DNA from: CAZBEA01 sp964519355
GTDB lineage: Bacteria > Patescibacteriota > Microgenomatia > Levybacterales > GWA1-39-11
Direction of reading: 5' to 3'
Length of the DNA: 9,708 nucleotides
Assembly: GCA_964519355.1 (NCBI GenBank)
Contig: CAZFJW010000047.1
Coordinates: forward strand, 1-9,708
The position numbers and the translations under genes are program-made. Position 1 is the stretch's first letter, and the number at the start of each line of letters is the position of its first letter. The notes beneath the pieces were generated by a model. The model did no database searches. It saw nothing but the letters and a program-made list of their open reading frames with translations, and was not told the DNA's origin. Below, piece by piece: positions 1 through 7,590 of the stretch.

Positions 1-85
1 CCATATTCTCTACAAGAGACGTAAGATAATTTGAAACTCCTACATTTGGATACGCAAGCTGGCTAATATCAATTCCAATTTTCAT
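1..85 (-). CDS. Glycosyltransferase family 4, N-terminal fragment (runs off window)
   Basis: Only the first 28 codons are present, starting at an ATG at 85-83; the gene continues past base 1. The peptide begins MKIGIDISQLAYPNVGVSNY, the usual first beta strand and donor-side loop of GT4 enzymes with a GT-B fold: a hydrophobic strand followed by a small-residue loop ('GVSNYL') that contacts the acceptor or donor in that family. GT4 enzymes transfer a sugar from a nucleotide-sugar donor at the cytoplasmic face of the membrane. No Shine-Dalgarno sequence precedes the ATG; instead a promoter-like pair (92-120) ends six bases before it, suggesting a leaderless transcript. The gap from the preceding methyltransferase gene is 126 bases, so this is probably a new transcription unit in the same glycan locus. 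The family call is fairly firm for so short a piece, but substrate is unknown. Confidence 0.75.
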   Translation of the reverse strand, partial: MKIGIDISQLAYPNVGVSNYLTSLVENM

Positions 86-91
86 TCTTAC

Positions 92-120
92 ATTGTACTA
101 ATTGGGCAGGTACAACTCAA
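92..120 (-). promoter_or_regulatory. Putative sigma70-type promoter for the GT4 gene at 85
   Basis: On the minus strand TTGAGT (120-115; four of six matches to TTGACA) is followed by exactly 17 bases and then TACAAT (97-92; five of six matches to TATAAT). Six bases separate the -10 box from the ATG at 85, so the expected +1 base is the A of the start codon. It lies in the only longer non-coding gap inside the window. It is a pattern match only; the AT-rich background raises the chance of coincidence. Confidence 0.45.
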
Positions 121-211
121 TGAAGAGTTAATACAAATAAATTCACCAAATATAACCTAAAAACACATTTAATTTAGAAATCTAAAGATTAAAATTCTAA
201 AACTGGAATTT

Positions 212-925
212 TTATTTTTTGTTCTGTTTTTTTTGAAGTACAAAAACATTATCAGGAGAAAAACTCTTAGATAATCTAGAAAATATTCTATCCAACCAAA
301 AACCCCATATGGTTACCGGTCTAACTCTAACAATACTCAGCTGTTTCAATTTAAATAGATCCTTCAATGCCCCATAAGTAAATACACGTATGTGACCCTC
401 CGTGATGTTTCCTTGGCCTAAAGATTTCAGCTTCCTACCTAGCTTATAGCGCGAAGAGTTTTCGAGAAATAATGGAGAAATTCCAAAAAGTAAAAGAATT
501 CGATTTACATAATACCCAAGATTGGGAGTCGAAATAATAAGTACTGAGTCTTTATGCATGAGTTTTTTCATTTCATCCAGAAGGTCATCGGGACTAAAAA
601 GATGCTCTATTACTTCCCCACAAAAAATTACATCAAATACATCACCCCTCAACTTATTCGAAAGACTTTCCTCATTTAAATCAATTTGAACATATTTCCC
701 AATTTTCTTTTTTACGGAAGGGTAATAGTCACAACCAACATAAAAATCTTCCTTGGAAATTAGTTTTGTAAGATATGCATTTCGCCCACACCCAATATCA
801 AGAACCTTAAGATTTCTATTTGCTTCTTTTTTGTATGTTCTATACTCGCTAGCTATAACCTCCAATCTATTCCATGAAGGCATAGCTGTTTCATATTTTG
901 AAAGAAAATTGTGATAATTTTGCAT
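212..925 (-). CDS. Class I SAM-dependent methyltransferase (UbiG/Methyltransf_11-like)
   Basis: The 237-residue protein is a soluble Rossmann-fold methyltransferase that would move a methyl group from S-adenosylmethionine to a glycan or lipid-linked acceptor in the cytoplasm. Motif I is VLDIGCGRNA at residues 41-50. The acidic residue for the ribose hydroxyls is probably D66 in 'VGCDYY'. The post-motif 'FCGEVIEHL' lies at 101-109, followed by 'IISTPN' near 130-135, and 'GHIRVFTYGALKDLF' in the C-terminal part resembles methyltransferases of polysaccharide clusters. The ATG at 925 has only a weak upstream GAG about 12 bases away. The gene lies 31 bases after the stop of the 341-residue membrane protein on the same strand and is probably the last gene of the operon. 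Family assignment is secure; the methylated substrate is not visible. Confidence 0.85.
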   Translation of the reverse strand: MQNYHNFLSKYETAMPSWNRLEVIASEYRTYKKEANRNLKVLDIGCGRNAYLTKLISKEDFYVGCDYYPSVKKKIGKYVQIDLNEESLSNKLRGDVFDVIFCGEVIEHLFSPDDLLDEMKKLMHKDSVLIISTPNLGYYVNRILLLFGISPLFLENSSRYKLGRKLKSLGQGNITEGHIRVFTYGALKDLFKLKQLSIVRVRPVTIWGFWLDRIFSRLSKSFSPDNVFVLQKKQNKK

Positions 926-956
926 CAGAATAAAATCTCGTTATTTTTTTAGACTT

Positions 957-1982
957 TTAATCATTTTTTTCACTTATCATTTGCATAGCAGCTACTACAA
1001 GAAATATATATGACCAACTAGCACTTCTTTCAGCTATTTGAAAATAACTGAAATAATACAGAAACACTGATAATAACAATAAAACAAGCCCAACAGCAAG
1101 AGGATTTTTACTACTGATTTTGTATGAATAGCCAATAACATATATCATAATCCCAATAACAATATATAACATGCTATTTTGAACCTGTAAATAAATTATG
1201 TCAAAAAGAATTGCTGCACCAAGAATTGCGCTAAATAGATAATAATTAGATTTGACTAATAATATTTTCATTGGAGGATAAATATTAGAAATCTTTTTTA
1301 TAACACGGACTGCCAATGATGAAATTGAAATTAAATAAAATACCATAGGGAGCAAATAGATAAATGCTGAAAACTGAACATCAATATTATTTAGGTAATT
1401 CTCTACTTTTTTTAATACAAAAAATGGAATTCTAAGAGGACTTTGGGTTAGATTTTCTCTTGTTTCCTGATATTTACTAACAAATATAGGCTCTCTTTTA
1501 TTTATCGAAATTGAATTCTCACTATTTCCCTCTAACGATTTTATTTCAAATTCGTACTTTCGTCCTTTCGAATCTTGAATTATCGGAAATCCGAATGGAA
1601 AAATGGAAAAATCATAAATCAGGCCAGACCTGTAAATGTTCTCATAATACCATTCCCTACTTCCCTTTTCGCGAATTCTGAATAATAACTTATCCTCCTG
1701 TCTATATGGCACTCGTGAATAAGTTTGAAGTCTTACACCAAGAATCCCAAGGTTATTTGCTTTTGCTGTAAAAAAACCTGAAACCGTACTTCCCTTCTGA
1801 AGTCTTGAGAACGTAAGTGATGAAAAATTTTCCCTACTATGACTGTGGGTAAAAACAAGAAAACTCTCATCAAGTAAAATTATATATAGAAGTGCTAGTG
1901 AGCTCCCCAAAGTAAACAAAAATAAGGGAATAACTCCCCATTTTATCCATTTTTTTTTGTAAATAATTTTTTTCAAATTCAT
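957..1982 (-). CDS. Membrane protein of unknown function with an extracytoplasmic beta-rich domain
   Basis: I do not recognise a named family. With the ATG at 1982 the protein has 341 residues, begins MNLKKIIYKKKW, and starts one base after the preceding gene's TAA. A longer reading from 2045 would overlap that gene by 62 bases and add an unlikely aromatic-rich leader, so the inner start is preferred. One N-terminal membrane segment (about 17-37), with a lysine-rich cytoplasmic tail, is followed by a predicted external domain (about 40-195), then about five membrane segments to the end. The external domain carries 'NNLGILGVRL' (76-85), 'LLFRIREKGSREWYY' (99-113), 'FPFGFP' (128-133) and 'DSKGRKYEFEIKSLEG' (from 137), suggesting a beta-sandwich, carbohydrate-binding-like fold. 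I have a recollection of similar segments in Patescibacteria membrane proteins, but could not check it. Context suggests a role in assembling or presenting the glycan. Confidence 0.75.
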   Translation of the reverse strand: MNLKKIIYKKKWIKWGVIPLFLFTLGSSLALLYIILLDESFLVFTHSHSRENFSSLTFSRLQKGSTVSGFFTAKANNLGILGVRLQTYSRVPYRQEDKLLFRIREKGSREWYYENIYRSGLIYDFSIFPFGFPIIQDSKGRKYEFEIKSLEGNSENSISINKREPIFVSKYQETRENLTQSPLRIPFFVLKKVENYLNNIDVQFSAFIYLLPMVFYLISISSLAVRVIKKISNIYPPMKILLVKSNYYLFSAILGAAILFDIIYLQVQNSMLYIVIGIMIYVIGYSYKISSKNPLAVGLVLLLLSVFLYYFSYFQIAERSASWSYIFLVVAAMQMISEKND

Positions 1983-1983
1983 G

Positions 1984-4107
1984 TTATTTTCTTTTAAAAA
2001 ATGCCAAAAATAAAATGAGTGAAAGAACCATGAATATTGTAACACTTAAAAATGCCCCAATAATAAGATATGCTTGCGGCAAAAAATATAAAGTTCCAGT
2101 TATCGTATATGAACCTTCACTATTCTTTACACATTGGTTTTCAACTTTACAAACGACACTAGGATCAATTAAAAATGAATTCAAACCAGCCGTGTTCTTC
2201 ATATGCAAGTCACCACTCAAAAAATAATCATTATTTTTTAAAATAGCTTTTATCCAGGAAAAATCTCCAATTTTTATTCTCCATCCCTCATTAAACCCTT
2301 CTGAAAAATTAAGGTAAAAAGACTTTGACACTTTACTCGCTACAAAATTATATTGTGTAGGTCTATTTTCTATAAAAAATACTTTCTCAGCTTTCTGAGT
2401 ATTGAATATGTCATCTTGAAAATCTGTTTTATAGATATGTGGTTTGAAATTTTTATTTTCGTAGACAACAATTTTTCCAAAATTCATGTCTTTTCTCTCA
2501 AGAAATGGATATGTATCTAGTAAATTTATATATTCCTCTCTAGACAGTCCGTAATGAATGAAAAAATTATCATCATTTGACACATCCTCAAGAGGAACAA
2601 AAACATATTTAATTGAAGACATATCAAGAAGCGAATCTGTATAAGAGCGACCCATCAAATCCATTACCATTTCCCCTTCAAAAAACTTTTCTATATCTAG
2701 GTCTTTTACAAAAGAAAACCAATCATTTTTAATTACCTCAATACCACTTACTTCCGGATGATTGTTCGAATAAAATCCCCATCTAGAAAGTGTTGGAATC
2801 CACAGAGTACGGTAGAAATCCTCGTCATAGATGAGTAATTGTTTAATCTTTTCATAATCCTCAGGCATTTTTTTTCCAGTGTAAATCGACCCTGCCTGTC
2901 CAGATAATATTGGCTTTATAGGTAGCAGACATATTAAAAAAAAGAGAAAGGCTAAAAAATAAAAAGCATCTTTTGCTATACCCTTTTTCCATTTTTCCTC
3001 TAAAAATCCGATAAATGATGCAATAAGAATTGCGTAACCTAATAAAATTAACGGGTAAAACTTACTTGCCTCCCGAAAAGCATTGAATCCAGGTATATTC
3101 TCGAATAACCACCTATATAAAGTGGGAAACGGAGAACCTGACTGTTTTGTTAATAATATTCCAATAAGCGCAACTATGGCAAAAAATACAATTATTTTAT
3201 TTCTTCTATTTAAAAGGAGGCCTAAGAATGCAGTGAAAGGAAAAATCCAAAAATATGGCTGAACTCTTTGTATCTCAAATATTGCAAGCCTCCCTCCTGT
3301 CCAGAATGGATGCTGGAGAGAAAAAGCGTTAAAAATTGTCAAAAATTCATTGCCAAATAACCCCCTATTTAGAACCGGGTTCTCAGTTAAAAGACTAGTT
3401 TGTGACAGCGGAAAAACCCAGTAAAAATTTAGAATAAGAAATAAAGCAAAAAATAACACAAATGGAAAAATGGCTTTTAATGCCTGAGGCGCAGATCTCC
3501 TAATAACTACCAATTCAAAGTAAAATATATATAGAGCATGAAGAAAAAAGCCGATATAAGTTATTCTAAAATCTAGAAATACTGTTATAGAAAAGGAAAG
3601 TAAAAAAGCAAGATATAAATATAGTTTTCTTTTCTCAAGAAGATTCATAAGGATCAAAAATGAAAAGATAAGAAAAGAAGTTGAGGCGTAAAGAAGAAAT
3701 GCCGAACCTGAGATAATATAGTATGTACTGTAATTAAAAATAACTGCTGCAAAAATAGAACCCAAAGTAGACTTTGTAGTTTTTTTTGATATAAAAAAGA
3801 TACATATATTTGAAAGTATTATTGAAGGCCAAAAAATAAGAATTTTTTCCGAAATATTTTGATCAAACCCCAAAAACCCCAAAAATCCATATAGACTTGT
3901 AATTGGAGATCGCCATAGAAGAAGGTCTATTTGTCCAAAGCCTAAATTGGATACCCAAATTGTCCAACCCTTATATTCTTCCAAGGTTTCAGCGAAGGCA
4001 AATCCCCAATCACCAGATGTAAAAAATCCAAAACTCAACCATCGAAAATATGTGATAAAAGAGATCAGTAATAAAAGGGTAATGGCTAAAAATTGCTTAT
4101 TTTTCAT
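1984..4107 (-). CDS. GT-C-like membrane glycosyltransferase (YfhO/AftD-like), second of a tandem pair
   Basis: The 707-residue polytopic protein has roughly 11-12 membrane segments in residues 1-400, a large predicted extracytoplasmic domain (about 405-675) and a final membrane helix (about 679-703) ending in FKRK. After the first helix comes 'SGDWGF' with D33, where GT-C enzymes place the catalytic or metal-binding Asp. The exterior part contains 'DMSSIKYVFVP' and 'GKIVVYENKNFKPHIY', reminiscent of YfhO-like proteins. The C-terminal module has 'EGFNEGWRI' (W609), H635, 'LNSFLID' (642-648), Cys653 and Cys659 (CX5C) and 'LPQ' (676-678). GT-C enzymes take sugar from polyprenyl-phosphate donors on the outer membrane face. 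The ATG at 4107 overlaps the previous stop in ATGA. No Shine-Dalgarno is seen, so reinitiation is likely. Its neighbour upstream is a clear paralogue. The broad class is well supported; enzymatic activity is inferred. Confidence 0.75.
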   Translation of the reverse strand: MKNKQFLAITLLLLISFITYFRWLSFGFFTSGDWGFAFAETLEEYKGWTIWVSNLGFGQIDLLLWRSPITSLYGFLGFLGFDQNISEKILIFWPSIILSNICIFFISKKTTKSTLGSIFAAVIFNYSTYYIISGSAFLLYASTSFLIFSFLILMNLLEKRKLYLYLAFLLSFSITVFLDFRITYIGFFLHALYIFYFELVVIRRSAPQALKAIFPFVLFFALFLILNFYWVFPLSQTSLLTENPVLNRGLFGNEFLTIFNAFSLQHPFWTGGRLAIFEIQRVQPYFWIFPFTAFLGLLLNRRNKIIVFFAIVALIGILLTKQSGSPFPTLYRWLFENIPGFNAFREASKFYPLILLGYAILIASFIGFLEEKWKKGIAKDAFYFLAFLFFLICLLPIKPILSGQAGSIYTGKKMPEDYEKIKQLLIYDEDFYRTLWIPTLSRWGFYSNNHPEVSGIEVIKNDWFSFVKDLDIEKFFEGEMVMDLMGRSYTDSLLDMSSIKYVFVPLEDVSNDDNFFIHYGLSREEYINLLDTYPFLERKDMNFGKIVVYENKNFKPHIYKTDFQDDIFNTQKAEKVFFIENRPTQYNFVASKVSKSFYLNFSEGFNEGWRIKIGDFSWIKAILKNNDYFLSGDLHMKNTAGLNSFLIDPSVVCKVENQCVKNSEGSYTITGTLYFLPQAYLIIGAFLSVTIFMVLSLILFLAFFKRK

Positions 4108-6413
4108 ACTTTTTTCATAAACCTATACTTTAGTAACGTATTAAATACTATTATTATTGATATCAACATACCTATTAAAGTAACAGCCAGACCAAAAATA
4201 AATTGCCTTTGAGGACCATAATATATCGATAAGAGAATTGTACGTTGCCCATTTTTTATCTTACAATTTTTCATTTCTAAGCAGATAGACTCAATATCAA
4301 TAATCCATGAATTTGCATACCCATTCACAATTTCATGACTACTATTAAGGGTACTTACTACATTTCTAGAAACACCTTCTACATTAATTTTCCATCCTTC
4401 TGAGTATGACTCACCAAAAACTAATGGAATTACTTTCTCTGATGATGTAACTTCTACAACATATTCTGCTGGAGACTTTTTATTATATCGAACCAACCCG
4501 GTTATATTAGTATTTGAATACATAGGAAATTGTCTCTTTGCGTCAATAAATAATGCAGTTCCCACTTCGTATGTCTTATTTGAAATTGCCTCCTGAAGTA
4601 CTTCGAGTCTTTTTCCATTTAAATACTGGACTTCCCTGGGAATATAAATCTGTCCTAAGAAAAATGCATCAGGAACAGAATAGAAAACTAGTTGATTGTA
4701 ACTGCTATGCCTTGGAAAAAAATTATCAAGTTTTTTTTGCAACACATCTTTTGAATAATGACTGTCTACTTTTTGATCTACATCAAGTGCGTTTTGAGCT
4801 AGGTCAAAATCATTTCTTAGTAGAATTGTACGAATGTTGAAAAGTGAAAGAGCTTTTTGCATAGAAATAAAGTCCCCTTTTTCATACAATGAAAAAATTA
4901 TATTAACAGCATTAAATCTACTTTCTTCAATAGAACTACCATACCCAATCGAATAGCCCACTATGGGTGTATCTACGAATGAATAAGGCAAATATACACC
5001 CTTGTAGCCCCAAATGTAATTATCTAGTGGAGAGTAATTTTTGGGAAACACCAAAATCCTACCATCATCCATTTTTGGCATATTTAGCATTGCTTGAATC
5101 CAATATTCTGGAATTTGAACTTTAAGTGAATTTATAGTGGCTTGACGAGAAGGTATGACACTTCCCAAAATAAATGGCACGCCTAAAAATATAATTCCTA
5201 GAAAGAAACCTACAAAAATTTGATTCTTTATTCGGGCAAATCTTTTCATATTTGCTAAAACGGACAGTGAGTAGGGAATAAGATAAGCAAGTGCAAAAAC
5301 AACAAAAAAAGGAAATTTAATATCACTTGCTCTATAAATTCCAAAGTATTTAATAAATTTCAGAGAAAATTTATACAATTCACCCAGTGGCGCAGCAGTT
5401 CCCTTTGACAAAAAAACCCCCCCAAGGAATATTAAAAAGAAAAAAAGAGAATATTTTTGTTGTTTTTTTTTGTTACTCTGTAGAAAAGCGAACAAAACAC
5501 AGAGAACTATTAGAGCAACTATCAATTGGGCGGGATACTCATACCATCTAGAGTACGGGTAAAAATAATCCCCCCCGATGGTTCTTCTAGTAAACCAATA
5601 ATACTCATTTAAAGTAAAACTGTTAAAAATTGGAAACCTGTACAGTGAAATATCACTAAAATTAAATGCGTAAATTGATGCTCCCCCAAAAATTTCTTTA
5701 AAAGTCTTCGTAAAAGGTAATAACCAATACGAACTAGATGTTAATAAAACGAGGATAGAGAGCATAATTCGCTTGGCTACAAGTGGTTTTTTATCCATTT
5801 TGAAAAATGTTCTTAGTCCAAAGAGAAGTACTAAAATATAAACGAATGAATATAAAGCAAGATTCATTGCAACTCCTGCATAACAAAAACCAAAAATATA
5901 TAGTAGGGCATAGGTAATATGATCCCCTTTACCCTCAATAATTTTTATACATTTCAATAAAACCAAAGGGGTAAAAATAAAAAGGAAACCGTAGGTTGGA
6001 ATCCAACCAAACATGCTAGCAAAAAAGGGATTGAAAACATAAAATAATGCTCCTAAAATTATTGGAATTCGCACCGTCGGAGAGAAAAAGTGTTTTAAGA
6101 AATAAAAACAACTTAAAAAAGACATTGAAAGAATTAACCCGAGAATCATCTTCTGTGATAGAGCAATGCTAAAAATCAAAGTTAATAGGTATGTTAATAA
6201 ATGATAAAACTGGGGAATTATTGAAATATTCGGAAGACCGAGTCCATAAGAATGATTCCAAAAAGATAAATTTCTTAGAAAAAATTGTTCATAATTAACT
6301 GTGGTATAAGCCTCACCTCCTAATAAAATTTGACTATTATCAAACCACAAAAAAGGAATGAAAAAAAGTACCAATGTAATTATTGAGACACATAAAGTAG
6401 ATTTATCACGCAT
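4104..6413 (-). CDS. GT-C-like membrane glycosyltransferase (YfhO/AftD-like), first of a tandem pair
   Basis: With the ATG at 6413 the protein has 769 residues. A TTG at 6428, overlapping the previous stop, would add five residues; I prefer the ATG, which has GGA close upstream. It has many membrane helices through about residue 425, a predicted external domain to about 735, and a last helix at about 738-760 followed by a basic tail. The loop after helix 1 reads 'LLGGEAY' with Glu34 where the downstream paralogue has Asp in 'SGDWGF'. The external part has 'DDGRILVFP' and 'LFNIRTILLRND', matching the 'nIKYVivp' position of YfhO-like proteins. The C-terminal module has 'ESYSEGWKI' (W674), H693, 'GYANSW' (698-703), Cys711 and Cys717 (CX5C) and 'GPQRQF' (733-738). 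This arrangement resembles AftD-like arabinosyltransferases and large Patescibacteria GT-C proteins. It probably acts outside the membrane; substrate is unknown. Two poly-G7 runs lie in the gene. Confidence 0.75.
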   Translation of the reverse strand: MRDKSTLCVSIITLVLFFIPFLWFDNSQILLGGEAYTTVNYEQFFLRNLSFWNHSYGLGLPNISIIPQFYHLLTYLLTLIFSIALSQKMILGLILSMSFLSCFYFLKHFFSPTVRIPIILGALFYVFNPFFASMFGWIPTYGFLFIFTPLVLLKCIKIIEGKGDHITYALLYIFGFCYAGVAMNLALYSFVYILVLLFGLRTFFKMDKKPLVAKRIMLSILVLLTSSSYWLLPFTKTFKEIFGGASIYAFNFSDISLYRFPIFNSFTLNEYYWFTRRTIGGDYFYPYSRWYEYPAQLIVALIVLCVLFAFLQSNKKKQQKYSLFFFLIFLGGVFLSKGTAAPLGELYKFSLKFIKYFGIYRASDIKFPFFVVFALAYLIPYSLSVLANMKRFARIKNQIFVGFFLGIIFLGVPFILGSVIPSRQATINSLKVQIPEYWIQAMLNMPKMDDGRILVFPKNYSPLDNYIWGYKGVYLPYSFVDTPIVGYSIGYGSSIEESRFNAVNIIFSLYEKGDFISMQKALSLFNIRTILLRNDFDLAQNALDVDQKVDSHYSKDVLQKKLDNFFPRHSSYNQLVFYSVPDAFFLGQIYIPREVQYLNGKRLEVLQEAISNKTYEVGTALFIDAKRQFPMYSNTNITGLVRYNKKSPAEYVVEVTSSEKVIPLVFGESYSEGWKINVEGVSRNVVSTLNSSHEIVNGYANSWIIDIESICLEMKNCKIKNGQRTILLSIYYGPQRQFIFGLAVTLIGMLISIIIVFNTLLKYRFMKKV

Positions 6414-6424
6414 AGATTCCGATC

Positions 6425-7018
6425 TCAATGAAGCTGAATATTCCTAATCTTCTTTTTATTAGACGAATTTTTTATTAGATGAAATTCTATTTCCCACGCA
6501 TGAATAAGCTTCGCAAACAAGCGTTCATATATATTTGGATAGATATTTACACATTTAGTAAGAATGCCGTCCACAGATGGATGAAATCTCATATTGATCT
6601 TGCTAGAGATTGTAACTAGTTTTGTATCTAAATAATAATCAATATACTGTTGGTGAAGCGTAAAAGAAGACCAATAAGTTTTATGGGTAAAATGGTATGC
6701 ATAAGGATTTGTATAGTGAGGGACAATAACCTCAAGCTTTCCACCATCTTTAAGCAACCTGTCGAATTCAACAATCATTCGCCCTGGGTCTGTGAGGTGT
6801 TCAAGAAAATGAGATGTATAAATTACGTCAACGCTCTCATCAGGCAGGGGAATCTTTTCCTTCTCAAGATCTATAACAAAATCAACATTCTCCTGGGGAT
6901 ACATATCAATTCCTATAAACCCCTCTTTCTTGCTTGGCCCACAACCAACATCAAGACATATCTCTCTATTATTCTTTAAAAGATTATTAAAATCTTTTTT
7001 CAATGCTTGATTTATCAT
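6425..7018 (-). CDS. SAM-dependent methyltransferase (Methyltransf_11 / COG4627-like)
   Basis: The 197-residue protein carries motif I 'CLDVGCGPSKKEGFIGID' (21-38), where D38 would hold the SAM ribose, then 'IPLPDESVDVIYTSHFLEHL' (56-75), and 'LLKDGGKLEVIVPHY' (88-102). 'NPYAYHFTHKTYWSSFTL' (104-121) follows the pattern of small methyltransferases near glycosyltransferases. It would methylate a glycan or related acceptor in the cytoplasm. The start is set at the ATG at 7018 because it forms a 4-base ATGA overlap with the acyltransferase stop and is preceded by GGGGGAG; an ATG four codons upstream (7030) is possible but has little Shine-Dalgarno support. The next gene begins 11 bases after its stop. 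The two methyltransferases in the cluster are distant in sequence, so they probably modify different positions or substrates. Confidence 0.85.
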   Translation of the reverse strand: MINQALKKDFNNLLKNNREICLDVGCGPSKKEGFIGIDMYPQENVDFVIDLEKEKIPLPDESVDVIYTSHFLEHLTDPGRMIVEFDRLLKDGGKLEVIVPHYTNPYAYHFTHKTYWSSFTLHQQYIDYYLDTKLVTISSKINMRFHPSVDGILTKCVNIYPNIYERLFAKLIHAWEIEFHLIKNSSNKKKIRNIQLH

Positions 7019-7590
7019 ATTCTCCCCCATTTTCTTGCTTTGTTGTCATACTTCTTAATTATACGTGCAGGATTTCCAATTACAACAGAATAGTCTGGTA
7101 CATTACCAGTTACGACACTTGATGCTCCAACAACTGAATTTTTCCCAACAGTAACGCCAGGAAGAATCACTACATTTATTCCCAAAAATGATCCTTCTTT
7201 AATTAGTACCTTTCCCTTATTTGTCATCGGCTGGTCAATAATTGGAACACTAATATTTTCAAATCCATGCATTCCATCTGCAATAAATACTCTATCTGAG
7301 ATTAAGACATTTTTTTCAATTATAACGCTCTGTGTACAGCTAACATGGAAATTGGCTCCTATGCAAACATTATCCCCAATTACAAATGAGGGCTGAAAAT
7401 GTTTGCCCTTATGCTCTGTAACCACTGAAAGAAAGGATCCTTCTGCAATGAAAACATTTTTTCCGATTTCAATACAACCCTTATTCCATATTTTCGAAGG
7501 GAACTTTACAACACTCCCTTTTTCAAAAGACTTATATCCAGAGAGGCTCTGTGTAAAGGAAATAAGATTTAGCAATATAGATTTAATCAT
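7015..7590 (-). CDS. Hexapeptide-repeat (left-handed beta-helix) O-acyltransferase, WbbJ/maltose acetyltransferase-like
   Basis: The 191-residue protein is built of imperfect hexapeptide turns: 'CIEIGKNVFIAEGSFL', 'FVIGDNVCIGANFHVS', 'VIIEKNVLISDRVFIADG', 'VLIKEGSFLGINVVILPGV' and 'TVGKNSVVGASSVVTGNVP', ending 'SVVIGNPARIIKKY'. His108 in 'ADGMHGFEN' matches the catalytic His of the xenobiotic/maltose acetyltransferase group, which transfers an acetyl or other acyl group from CoA to a sugar hydroxyl. The family works as trimers in the cytoplasm. The ATG at 7590 is chosen because it overlaps the GT4 stop by eight bases (ATGATTAA) and starts a normal hydrophobic lead-in; a reading from 7650 would run 68 bases inside the GT4 gene. 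It would O-acylate a sugar of the glycan built by the neighbouring enzymes. The acyl donor and acceptor are unknown. Confidence 0.88.
   Translation of the reverse strand: MIKSILLNLISFTQSLSGYKSFEKGSVVKFPSKIWNKGCIEIGKNVFIAEGSFLSVVTEHKGKHFQPSFVIGDNVCIGANFHVSCTQSVIIEKNVLISDRVFIADGMHGFENISVPIIDQPMTNKGKVLIKEGSFLGINVVILPGVTVGKNSVVGASSVVTGNVPDYSVVIGNPARIIKKYDNKARKWGRI
7022..7028 (-). promoter_or_regulatory. Shine-Dalgarno sequence deciding the methyltransferase start
   Basis: GGGGGAG on the minus strand ends three bases before the ATG at 7018. It is the clearest ribosome-binding match in the window and favours that start over the ATG at 7030, which would place these bases inside the coding region. 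The spacing is shorter than usual. Confidence 0.5.

Noticed and set aside
191..212. Inverted repeat AAAATTC-8 nt-GAATTTT just after the methyltransferase stop, possible terminator
   Set aside because: The seven-base stem has only one G-C pair and no T run follows it; in such AT-rich DNA it is likely chance.
926..956. Possible promoter before the methyltransferase gene (TATTCT three bases from ATG)
   Set aside because: The -10 match is poor, no -35 box lies 16-18 bases upstream, and the distance to the ATG is too short; the gene is more simply part of the operon.
1983..2045. Longer start for the 341-residue membrane protein
   Set aside because: It would overlap the previous gene by 62 bases and add an aromatic, non-signal-like leader; the ATG at 1982 begins a normal lysine-rich N-terminus with a one-base gap.
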